From: JAZDLC01 sp043802345
GTDB taxonomy: Bacteria; Planctomycetota; B15-G4; JADJEK01
Length of the DNA stretch: 5,610 bases
Direction of reading: 5' to 3'
Assembly (NCBI GenBank): GCA_043802345.1
Contig: JAZDLC010000289.1
Span: forward strand, 1-5,610
Under the pieces are notes generated by a model, which had not been told where the DNA came from, did no database searches, and saw only the letters and a list, made by a program, of their open reading frames with translations. How positions within the stretch are numbered: position 1 is the first letter of the stretch; each line of letters opens with the position of its first letter. Below, one piece after another: positions 1 through 5,609 of the stretch. A program made the position numbers and the translations under genes.

Positions 1-152
1 CGTTCCACCTTGATCTCGGGAACATTGTACTCGCTGGATGCGCTGAGCAGGATTTCCCTCGCCACGCAGTCATAGCCGAGCTTCTTGGCGACTATCTCCG
101 CGATCTGCTTGCCCCTGCTGTAGGAACCTCTCGAAATCGTGATGAGGGTCAT
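1..152 (-). CDS. Cytidylate kinase-like protein, N-terminal fragment (3' end outside window)
   Basis: An open frame begins at the ATG at 152 and runs off the left edge after 50 complete codons. It starts MTLITISRGSYSRGKQIAEI, followed by KKLGYDCVAREILLSASS. This is the beta strand, nucleotide-binding loop, helix and YDCVxREIL pattern of the cytidylate kinase-like family. It aligns without gaps to the N-terminus of the fusion protein at 3480-4712 (both have IxxxxGSxxxR near residues 4-13 and REI near 32-34), so the two are paralogues. Here the loop is GSYSRGKQ, which fits GxxxxGK with Gln in place of the final Ser/Thr, so nucleotide binding is plausible. The start follows the upstream receiver stop by 57 bases; upstream DNA is purine-rich (CAGAAAGACC) but has no clear Shine-Dalgarno motif. 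Whether it too carries BON or receiver domains cannot be seen. Confidence 0.82.
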   Translation of the reverse strand, partial: MTLITISRGSYSRGKQIAEIVAKKLGYDCVAREILLSASSEYNVPEIKVE

Positions 153-209
153 TTTGGTCTTTCTGATTCTGGGTAGGGTCTCTCACACCGATGGCGGCGC
201 CAGCAGGGA
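153..209. other. 57-base intergenic gap, no clear signal
   Basis: The gap between the receiver stop codon and the second cytidylate kinase-like start is the longest in the window. I see no convincing -35/-10 pair, terminator hairpin with T-run, or strong ribosome site on the minus strand. A short TGGC/GCCA inverted repeat around the GGCGCC near 191-201 is too small to interpret. Confidence 0.4.
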
Positions 210-638
210 CTACCAGCCTCTCTCTTCCAAGATCTTGCGAATTCTCGCCTCGTCCTGCTTCTGCACGAGGACCATCTTCCTGGCGCTCGCGGCCTTGATC
301 TTCTCGAGCAGCACCTGGATGTCCGCGGGCTTCTCGACCACGTCCATGGCGCCGGACTTCATGGCCTCGACACCCTTCTCGACCGTGGCGTGTCCCGTCA
401 GGAGAATCACCTGGGTCTCGGGACACTTCTTGCGGAACGCCTGCAAGGCTTCGAGTCCGTCCATTCCCGGCATCCGCAGATCTAGAACGATCGCATCAAA
501 ATCGGACTCCTCCACCGCCTTGAGGGCTTGCGCGGCATCGCTGGCGGTGGACACTTCGACGCCCCTGGTTTCCAGGCGCTCCGTCAGGATCTCGAGGAAC
601 TCCGCTTCGTCATCGACCAGTAGGATTCTGTCGGTCAT
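210..638 (-). CDS. Response regulator receiver with charged C-terminal tail
   Basis: A 142-residue receiver protein. MTDRILLVDDE carries the acidic pair Asp9/Asp10; the phosphoacceptor is Asp53 in IVLDLRMPGMDG; Thr81 lies in LLTGHAT and Lys103 in VEKPAD, so it should be phosphorylatable. The switch position three residues before the Lys is Val100, where the other two receivers here have Tyr, so its phosphorylation-dependent surface may differ. The domain ends near residue 118, and a tail of about 25 mostly charged, helix-prone residues follows (ARKMVLVQKQDEARIRKILEE spans 119-139). This tail has no recognisable DNA-binding or enzymatic domain and could be an interaction helix. The start is fixed by AAGGAG seven bases upstream. 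It lies between the kinase-like phosphotransfer candidate and the second cytidylate kinase-like gene, so it may link phosphate flow to that product; this is inference from order only. Confidence 0.95.
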   Translation of the reverse strand: MTDRILLVDDEAEFLEILTERLETRGVEVSTASDAAQALKAVEESDFDAIVLDLRMPGMDGLEALQAFRKKCPETQVILLTGHATVEKGVEAMKSGAMDVVEKPADIQVLLEKIKAASARKMVLVQKQDEARIRKILEERGW

Positions 639-645
639 TGTCGGA

Positions 646-651
646 CTCCTT
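646..651 (-). promoter_or_regulatory. Strong ribosome binding site for the second receiver gene
   Basis: Minus-strand AAGGAG lies 7 bases before the ATG at 638. It is the best Shine-Dalgarno match in the window and sits in a 55-base gap, so this gene is probably translated independently of its upstream neighbour rather than by coupling. Confidence 0.8.
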
Positions 652-667
652 GGCGAACATCACTCCT

Positions 668-693
668 GCCACCGGGGGAGATCCACCCGTGGC
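668..693 (-). other. Inverted repeat between the kinase-like gene and the second receiver gene
   Basis: Immediately after the stop codon at 694-696, GCCAC (668-672) pairs with GTGGC (689-693) and GGG (674-676) pairs with CCC (686-688). C673 is bulged and the loop is 9 bases. No T-run follows, so it is not a standard intrinsic terminator. It could be an mRNA stability or attenuation hairpin, or chance in GC-rich DNA. Confidence 0.4.
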
Positions 694-1359
694 TCATTGC
701 TTCTGCCCGGTCACAGAGAGGATAAGCTCTTCAGCCGCTTCGTTGCCTGTGATTCTAGCGTGGACCTCCGCCAGCAGTTCCATCTGTTGCTCCGTGGACA
801 GCTTCTCGGCATCTTCGCGGCCGAGAGTCGTCAGCCCACGGAACGTCACCACCCCATCCCCGGCCTCGCCCCTTCCGGTGCGGACGTCGATCCTTCCCCC
901 TTCGCCGCACCGTTTCGTGGCGAAGTCGATGCAGTGGAAGATCAGATTCTGCAGCAGGAACGGAGAGGTCGTGACCGGCACCGAAGAGTCGGGAGGAGAG
1001 GCCGCCAGTGTGACCCCCCGCATCGCGGCAAGGCGTGCCGAGAGGGCTGTGACGAGAGAGACGACCTCCCCCAGGTCCACGGTCTTCACGCGGTCATCAA
1101 CGCTGTGAGAGAATGCGTTCATGTTGCGGAGGATTCCGTCCGCCCGGCGGACCTGGAAGCCGATCCTCTCGGAGATCGTCTTGAGCCGCTCCGGTTCAAC
1201 CGGCAATCCTTGCACGGCGAGCATCGCAAGATCGTCCATCAGGCCGGCGTTTTCGTTGATGATGGCCAGAACGTTCTTCAGCTCGTGAGAGATCGATGCC
1301 GTGATCCGGCCGAAGAAGCACAGCGCGCGGTCGCCAGTGGTGTCTGCGGGCTCGCTCAT
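694..1359 (-). CDS. Histidine kinase-like protein with degenerate ATPase domain (possible phosphotransfer protein)
   Basis: A 221-residue soluble protein with no sensor or membrane segment. Residues about 13-90 form a two-helix dimerisation/phosphoacceptor domain with His25 in ITASISHELKNVLAIINENA, closely matching the H-box of the full kinase upstream (shared LAIINExAGL). The usual Pro five residues after His is Val30; Asn29 is kept. Residues about 95-221 keep the outline of a Bergerat ATPase fold but not its catalytic motifs. The N-box stretch LLQNLIFHCIDFA has His142 where the Mg-coordinating Asn is expected, and no DxGxG, F-box or GxGxG lid motif follows. The protein is also short for a kinase. 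It probably cannot bind or hydrolyse ATP normally, but may accept and pass phosphate through His25, in the manner of ChpT-type histidine phosphotransferases, or act as a phosphatase or scaffold. Its start overlaps the stop of the preceding receiver (ATGA), suggesting a working pair. The homology call is strong; the function is inferred. Confidence 0.87.
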   Translation of the reverse strand: MSEPADTTGDRALCFFGRITASISHELKNVLAIINENAGLMDDLAMLAVQGLPVEPERLKTISERIGFQVRRADGILRNMNAFSHSVDDRVKTVDLGEVVSLVTALSARLAAMRGVTLAASPPDSSVPVTTSPFLLQNLIFHCIDFATKRCGEGGRIDVRTGRGEAGDGVVTFRGLTTLGREDAEKLSTEQQMELLAEVHARITGNEAAEELILSVTGQKQ

Positions 1360-1733
1360 TCTTCCCCTTCCGATTCCATTCCGAGGACTTCCCGCAGCTT
1401 GTGCACGAGTTCCTCGAGGCCGACCGGCTTGGCCAGATAGAACACGCTGCCGGCTTCGGCCACGCCGGCCCGGAAATCGTCAAGGGAGCCGTGCCCGGTC
1501 ACAAAGATGAACCGCATCGAGGGTCTCTTCTGCTCCAGCAATCTCTTCAGTTCGAGGCCGCCAATCCGGGGCATCTTCACGTCGAGGACGGCGACGTCGT
1601 AGTCCTCTAGATCCGCCCTCTCCAGCGCCTCTTCCGCGGTGGTGACCCAGTCGGCATCGATCCCTCTGTAGGAAAGACGCTCCGCGATCGTGGAGACCAG
1701 CTCTTCCTCGTCGTCGACCAGTAGGACGCGCAT
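1356..1733 (-). CDS. Stand-alone response regulator receiver (CheY-like)
   Basis: A single receiver domain of 125 residues with no output domain. From the ATG at 1733 the protein begins MRVLLVDDEEE: acidic pair Asp7/Asp8, phosphoacceptor Asp51 in VAVLDVKMP, Thr79 in FVTGHGS, Lys102 in LAKP, and Tyr99 as switch aromatic. All residues needed for phosphorylation and switching are present. The usual MPGMDG loop reads MPRIGG here. I prefer the ATG at 1733, which opens 5 bases after the kinase stop and sits directly at the first beta strand. A TTG at 1742 would add three residues and overlap the kinase stop by four bases, and cannot be excluded. Its position between a full histidine kinase and a kinase-like protein fits a shuttle role in a phosphorelay, as CheY-like single-domain regulators do. 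That role is inference. Confidence 0.93.
   Translation of the reverse strand: MRVLLVDDEEELVSTIAERLSYRGIDADWVTTAEEALERADLEDYDVAVLDVKMPRIGGLELKRLLEQKRPSMRFIFVTGHGSLDDFRAGVAEAGSVFYLAKPVGLEELVHKLREVLGMESEGEE
1364..1369 (-). promoter_or_regulatory. Ribosome binding site for the kinase-like gene, inside the preceding gene
   Basis: Minus-strand AAGGGG followed by AAGA lies just before the ATG at 1359. It falls inside the Glu-rich last codons of the upstream receiver gene. Together with the ATGA stop/start overlap at 1356-1359 this points to coupled translation of the pair. Confidence 0.6.
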
Positions 1734-1738
1734 TTCAC

Positions 1739-3475
1739 TCAACTTTCGCTCTTGCTCGACCCCGTTTCGAGGGGAAACGTGATGGTGAACGTGGTGCCAA
1801 CCCCCACCTGGCTCCGCACATCGATGGCTCCTCCCAGATCCGACACCAGCCCTTGCGTGATCGATAGCCCCAGACCGGTGCCGCCGGCATGTGTCTTGGT
1901 GGAGAAGAACGGCTCGAAGATCTCCCTCATGTGGGCCTCGGAAATGCCGCTGCCGTCGTCGGTGACGGAGACATCGACACTGTCTGGCCTACTCTGGCGG
2001 GCGCTGATCTCGAGCCGGCCTCCGTCGGACATGGCGGCGAAGGCGTTGTTGAACAGGTTCAGGAAGACCTCCTGCAGCTTGCCGCGGTCGCTGATGATGG
2101 CAGGAACGTCCTCCGGGATATCAATGGCGACCGTGATGGAGCGGTATTCGGCCTCCTTCCCCATGAAGCTCAGGACCTCGCGAATGAGGCCGTTCAGGTC
2201 GATCGGGACCATCTTGATGTGGCTGGTGCTCGAGAAGCCGAGCAGCCGGCGCGTGATCGCGGCGCAGCGTGCCACGGACGAGAGAATGGAATCGGCGATC
2301 CCGGTCAGGCGTTCGTCCTGCTGATAGCGCTGGTCGAAGGTGAAGACGTCCTTGATGAGGCCCGCCTTCTCGTTGATGATCGCCAGGGGGTTGTTGATCT
2401 CGTGGGCCACACCCGCCGCAAGCCTGCCGATGGAGGCCATCTTGTTGGCATGCTCCACGTGGTGGAGGATCGCGGCACGCCGCTGATCGGCCAGGTAGAG
2501 CCGGTTGACCAGGTACGATGCTACCGCCAGGATCACCAACAGGATGATCGTGATGCTCCCCACCAGGAACCCGATGAGGTTCGTGCGGGTGCGGTACCAA
2601 GGGGCCATGAGTTCGTCCCTTGGTCTGACGACCATGTTGATGAACGGCGTGTCGGCGATGTAGGAGTAGCCGACAATGAGGGTCTGGCCATCAGGATCGG
2701 CTACCTCGATCACCTCCGTGGTCGGCGAATACTCCGGGACCGGGATCGGGATGGGCTGCAGCACGTCTCCGTAGATGCGGGACGGCGTCTGCAGGATGCC
2801 GGAGTGGTTGATGGTGAAGACGTCGCCGCGAGCGTGGACCTCGAGCTGGGTCATCAGTTCGGCGAACTGTGTCGTGCTGACCGCCGAGCGCAGGATGTAG
2901 AACAAGCCGTCCGGAAGGTCCTTCTTGACCGCGATGATGATGTGCGGGACCTTGCGGAAACCCATGAACACTTCGCTGATGTGCACGCCATTCTCGACCA
3001 CGACCTCGAACCAGTCCTGGTCGCGGTAGTTCCTCCCCTCGAGGGCGTAGGGACCAACGTATGTGATCTGGTTGCCGGCCGCGTCGATAACTCCGAGATC
3101 GGAGAAGCCGCCGACGACTTTTCTCAGGGTGTTGAAGATCGACTCCAGCCCGTCGCGATCGGCGAGCTCCTCATACGAGTGGTCGCGAATGATGAAGTTG
3201 AGAACTGCCAGTCGCTCGTCCAGGAAGAAATGGAGAGTCCTCCGGGTGTTGGACGCAAAGTTGGCCGTTCGCAGCCTGGCGCCCAACTCGATGGCGTTCT
3301 GGGTGACGCTGTAGTCGACCAGCGTGATGACGATCAGCGGCACCAGGGAGACCAGCGCCATCAGCAGCACGGTCATCTGCCAGATGCGTCGAAAGTTGAA
3401 CGACGCCTTGAAGTGCCCGGAGTCTCCTCCCGAATGCCCCCAGAACTTCGGCTTCAACATGCTGAAAAACGACAT
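1739..3475 (-). CDS. Membrane sensor histidine kinase with periplasmic dCache-type domain
   Basis: A 578-residue sensor kinase. A basic N-terminal tail leads to membrane segment 1 (about residues 33-55). A periplasmic region (about 56-295) follows, with dCache features such as a long first helix, FSDLGVIDAAGNQITYVG, the YRDQDWF motif near 150-156 and HIIIAVKKD. Membrane segment 2 is at about 299-325. No HAMP domain is evident; the segment runs through a short helical linker into the dimerisation/phosphoacceptor domain with His358 in GVAHEINNPLAIINEKAGL. The ATPase domain is complete: N-box Asn473 and Asn477 (FLNLFNNA), G1 DDGSG at 506-510, F-box IFEPFFSTK at 519-527 and G2 GGTGLGLS at 531-538. 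It should autophosphorylate on His358 and donate to receiver domains; the receiver gene starting 5 bases after its stop is the natural partner. The ATG lies 4 bases after the preceding stop codon with only a weak GGGTAGAG-like ribosome site, suggesting translational coupling. The ligand is unknown; dCache domains bind small molecules such as amino acids or organic acids. Confidence 0.95.
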   Translation of the reverse strand: MSFFSMLKPKFWGHSGGDSGHFKASFNFRRIWQMTVLLMALVSLVPLIVITLVDYSVTQNAIELGARLRTANFASNTRRTLHFFLDERLAVLNFIIRDHSYEELADRDGLESIFNTLRKVVGGFSDLGVIDAAGNQITYVGPYALEGRNYRDQDWFEVVVENGVHISEVFMGFRKVPHIIIAVKKDLPDGLFYILRSAVSTTQFAELMTQLEVHARGDVFTINHSGILQTPSRIYGDVLQPIPIPVPEYSPTTEVIEVADPDGQTLIVGYSYIADTPFINMVVRPRDELMAPWYRTRTNLIGFLVGSITIILLVILAVASYLVNRLYLADQRRAAILHHVEHANKMASIGRLAAGVAHEINNPLAIINEKAGLIKDVFTFDQRYQQDERLTGIADSILSSVARCAAITRRLLGFSSTSHIKMVPIDLNGLIREVLSFMGKEAEYRSITVAIDIPEDVPAIISDRGKLQEVFLNLFNNAFAAMSDGGRLEISARQSRPDSVDVSVTDDGSGISEAHMREIFEPFFSTKTHAGGTGLGLSITQGLVSDLGGAIDVRSQVGVGTTFTITFPLETGSSKSES

Positions 3476-3479
3476 AACT

Positions 3480-4712
3480 CTACCCGGCCGGCGCTTGCCC
3501 CTTCTTGCGGCGGATCTTCTCGTTGGCCTGCTTCAGCTTCTCGCTCAGCAGGTCGATGTCGACAGGTTTCTGCAGGTAGGCGAACGCGCCGAGCTCGAGG
3601 CAGGTTCGGCGGTCGTCTTCCGACCCGTGTCCGGTCAGGATGATCACCTCGACGTCCGGGTTGGTCTTCTTGACGCGCTGCAGGACCTCGATGCCGTCGA
3701 TTCCCGGCATCTTCAGGTCGAGGATCATGACGTCCGGTTCCTCGATTTCGACCGCGCTGAGGGCCGACTCGCCATCGTACGTGACGGCCGATCCCATGTT
3801 GCGCAGGAGCAGGCGCTCGGAAAGCGTCTGGACGAACTCCCGCTCGTCGTCCACCAGCAGGAGTTTGGCCGGCATCTCGAAGTCCTGCCGCCGGTAGATG
3901 TCCGCGCGGTGAAAACCCTCTCCCACCCTGGTCGTCACGGAGCTGACGCCGGGAAGCGGACTGACGATCTCCTTCAGTTCCTCCTCGAGCCGGCTCAACA
4001 TGAGGACGTTCTTGTTGATGGTCAGGGTCACGTTTCCCGCGCTGGCGCTGACATCGACGTAGTGCCCCTCGCCGATGAGGAGCACGCGCACATGGGCCGC
4101 CAGCTTGAAGTCCTCAACCATGCGCATCGACCGTTCCGTGGACCTGACCACCTCCTTGGCCATGTTCTGGGCGACGAGAGCGGCCGCCTCCTCCTCGCTC
4201 GTCTTGTCCATCGGAATCACGATGTCGAACAGGGACGCGTCCCAGGGGTCCCTGACCTTGTGCAGCATGTTGGCCCAGGCCGCGCTGTCCTCGTCCCGAA
4301 GGTGAATCAGTTTCGTGGCATCCTTCTCGGCGATGTTCTCCGTCCGTGCGGCGATGCCGGAGCGCCACTTCAGGTCGGCGATCAGGCAGACGCTCACAAC
4401 GTGGCTCACGGTTCTGGGAACCAGCAGTGCGCAGAATCCGTTGATCAGCAGAGCGTCGTCACCGAGGATACCGGCCAGGGCCTGCTGCAGGAAGGCCACG
4501 GCCCGTTCCTTCTCGTGGGTGAACCGGTTGAAGATCGAAGCCTTCGAGCTGAAGGCTCTTTCGATTTTTTGCGTCGCCATTCCGGAGAGTTGGCTCGCGG
4601 CGCTCACGATCTCCCGGTCCGTGACCAGCCGGTAGTTCATGGCTTGCAGCAACCTCTCGCTCACCGGCTCCTCCCGGCAGAACGATCCGCTGAACAGTGA
4701 AATGATCGACAT
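3480..4712 (-). CDS. Cytidylate kinase-like / BON-like / response-regulator receiver fusion protein
   Basis: A 410-residue soluble protein with three parts. Residues 1 to about 190 resemble the cytidylate kinase-like P-loop family (Cytidylate_kin2 type): an N-terminal beta strand and loop (SIISLFSGSF), a helix followed by NYRLVTDREIV, and a C-terminal block ending DPWDASLFDIVI. Residues about 203-264 look like a BON domain (GNVTL near 226-230, LEEELKEIV, then LPGVSSVTTRV). Residues 283 to about 400 are a canonical receiver: acidic pair Asp288/Asp289, phosphoacceptor Asp332 in LDLKMPGIDG, Thr360, Lys382 in QKP, and switch aromatic Tyr379. The receiver should therefore be phosphorylatable, most likely by the histidine kinase encoded 4 bases downstream. 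The nucleotide-binding loop is eroded: after Gly9-Ser10 it reads FCREEP, with Glu14-Glu15 where the paralogue at the left edge has Gly-Lys, so catalysis is doubtful. No DNA-binding domain or membrane segment is seen. The receiver call is firm, the kinase-like call good, the BON call moderate. Confidence 0.85.
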   Translation of the reverse strand: MSIISLFSGSFCREEPVSERLLQAMNYRLVTDREIVSAASQLSGMATQKIERAFSSKASIFNRFTHEKERAVAFLQQALAGILGDDALLINGFCALLVPRTVSHVVSVCLIADLKWRSGIAARTENIAEKDATKLIHLRDEDSAAWANMLHKVRDPWDASLFDIVIPMDKTSEEEAAALVAQNMAKEVVRSTERSMRMVEDFKLAAHVRVLLIGEGHYVDVSASAGNVTLTINKNVLMLSRLEEELKEIVSPLPGVSSVTTRVGEGFHRADIYRRQDFEMPAKLLLVDDEREFVQTLSERLLLRNMGSAVTYDGESALSAVEIEEPDVMILDLKMPGIDGIEVLQRVKKTNPDVEVIILTGHGSEDDRRTCLELGAFAYLQKPVDIDLLSEKLKQANEKIRRKKGQAPAG

Positions 4713-4718
4713 TTCAGT

Positions 4719-4725
4719 CCCTCTC
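4719..4725 (-). promoter_or_regulatory. Ribosome binding site for the cytidylate kinase-like/BON/receiver gene
   Basis: Minus-strand GAGAGGG lies 6 bases before the ATG at 4712, within the 18-base gap after the SulP stop codon. The spacing supports this start over internal alternatives. Confidence 0.6.
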
Positions 4726-4730
4726 TTGGG

Positions 4731-5609
4731 TCAGGCGCTGCGCGTTTCCAGAAGAAGCGGGCAGGTTCGTATCTCTTCTCTCGTGTGGGTCTTGCTGAGA
4801 ATGGCGTTCACGGCCTTCTCCATGGTGACGTGCAGGTGGTCCTCGCCCAGTTTCTCTCGCAGGTGGGTGCGCTTCAGGACCCGCATGACGGTTTCGTTGA
4901 CCCCGCTCATCGAGATGTCGATGCCGGCGCTGCGAACGCGGTCAACAAGCAATGACAAGGTTTCCTCGCCGGAGGCGTCGATTTCGTTGATTCCGTTGGA
5001 GACCAGCAGGACATGGCGGAGCTTCTTCCGGGAGCGCAGCAGATCCATCATCTTGTCTTCCAGGTAGCTGGCGTTGGCGAAAAACAGCGGGCCCTCGAAG
5101 CGAACCACGCAGACGTATTCGCATTCCTTCAGCCCCCAGGACTGGATGCACCGCAGCGACTGATCCTCGTGGCGTGACAGCGAGGCGATCTTGGGGCGCA
5201 TGCTCTTGTAGATGAAGACGCCCATGGAAAGCACGACACCGACCATGATTCCCTTGTCCAGGTGCGGCGCGAACGCCAGCGTGCAGACAAAGGAGATGAT
5301 TGAGATGAGACCATCGTACCACTGGGCACGCCAGGCGTGAATGAAGCCTGAGACATTGAGCAGCCCGATCACCACCATCATGATGACGGCGGCCAGCACT
5401 GATTGCGGCAGGTGGTAGAGGAGGGGCGTGAAGAACAGGAGCACGATCACCACCGTCAGGCTGGTGATCACGCTGGAGAGACCCGACACGGCGCCCGACT
5501 GCAGGTTGACCGCGGACCTCGAGAACGAACCGGAGACGGGGTAGCTCTTGCCGATGGAGCCGACGATGTTGGCCAGGCCCTGTCCGATCAGTTCCTGGTT
5601 CGGATCAAG
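4731..5609 (-). CDS. SulP-family inorganic anion transporter with C-terminal STAS domain (5' end outside window)
   Basis: The visible 292 residues are the C-terminal part of a SulP (SLC26-like) membrane transporter, a family that moves sulfate, bicarbonate or related anions across the inner membrane. The reading frame runs open to the right edge, so the internal GTG near 5489 is not the start. The first visible residues, DPNQELIGQGLANIVGS followed by PVSGSFSRSAVN, are a hallmark SulP stretch; its Ser-Arg pair (visible residues 30-31) corresponds by family knowledge to the anion-site Ser-Arg of SLC26 proteins. Hydrophobic membrane segments follow at about visible residues 50-70, 72-86, 100-115 and 121-136. 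From about residue 145 the protein becomes soluble and forms a STAS domain with the loop NEIDASGEETL (Asp211, Ser213), the place where SpoIIAA-like proteins carry their phosphorylatable Ser. The substrate cannot be told from sequence. It ends 18 bases before the next gene and is probably the upstream member of the same operon. Confidence 0.93.
   Translation of the reverse strand, partial: LDPNQELIGQGLANIVGSIGKSYPVSGSFSRSAVNLQSGAVSGLSSVITSLTVVIVLLFFTPLLYHLPQSVLAAVIMMVVIGLLNVSGFIHAWRAQWYDGLISIISFVCTLAFAPHLDKGIMVGVVLSMGVFIYKSMRPKIASLSRHEDQSLRCIQSWGLKECEYVCVVRFEGPLFFANASYLEDKMMDLLRSRKKLRHVLLVSNGINEIDASGEETLSLLVDRVRSAGIDISMSGVNETVMRVLKRTHLREKLGEDHLHVTMEKAVNAILSKTHTREEIRTCPLLLETRSA

Noticed and set aside
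70..426. Minus-strand open frame of 118 codons near the left edge
   Set aside because: It is out of frame with the receiver at 210-638 and the cytidylate kinase-like start at 152, and its Arg/Gly/Glu-rich translation is a frame shadow of these.
668..693. Calling the inverted repeat an intrinsic terminator
   Set aside because: No T-run follows on the minus strand and the stem is bulged; downstream genes look like part of the same operon.
139..1440. Plus-strand open frame (433 codons) crossing three minus-strand genes
   Set aside because: It spans two receivers and a kinase-like gene with well-placed starts and stops; its Ser/Arg-rich product resembles nothing.
1889..3643. Very long plus-strand open frame (584 codons) opposite the sensor kinase
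   Set aside because: It is antisense to a kinase with every catalytic motif intact. Its translation is rich in Asp, Arg, Val and Gly with no recognisable domain, as expected opposite GC-rich coding DNA.
3324..4700. Plus-strand open frame (458 codons) opposite the fusion gene
   Set aside because: Low-complexity composition without domain or membrane logic; the minus strand holds a clear receiver and kinase-like protein over the same bases.
4731..5489. Treating GTG 5489 as the start of the SulP gene
   Set aside because: The frame continues upstream to the window edge with the conserved SulP motif DPNQELIGQGLANI, so the real start is outside the window.
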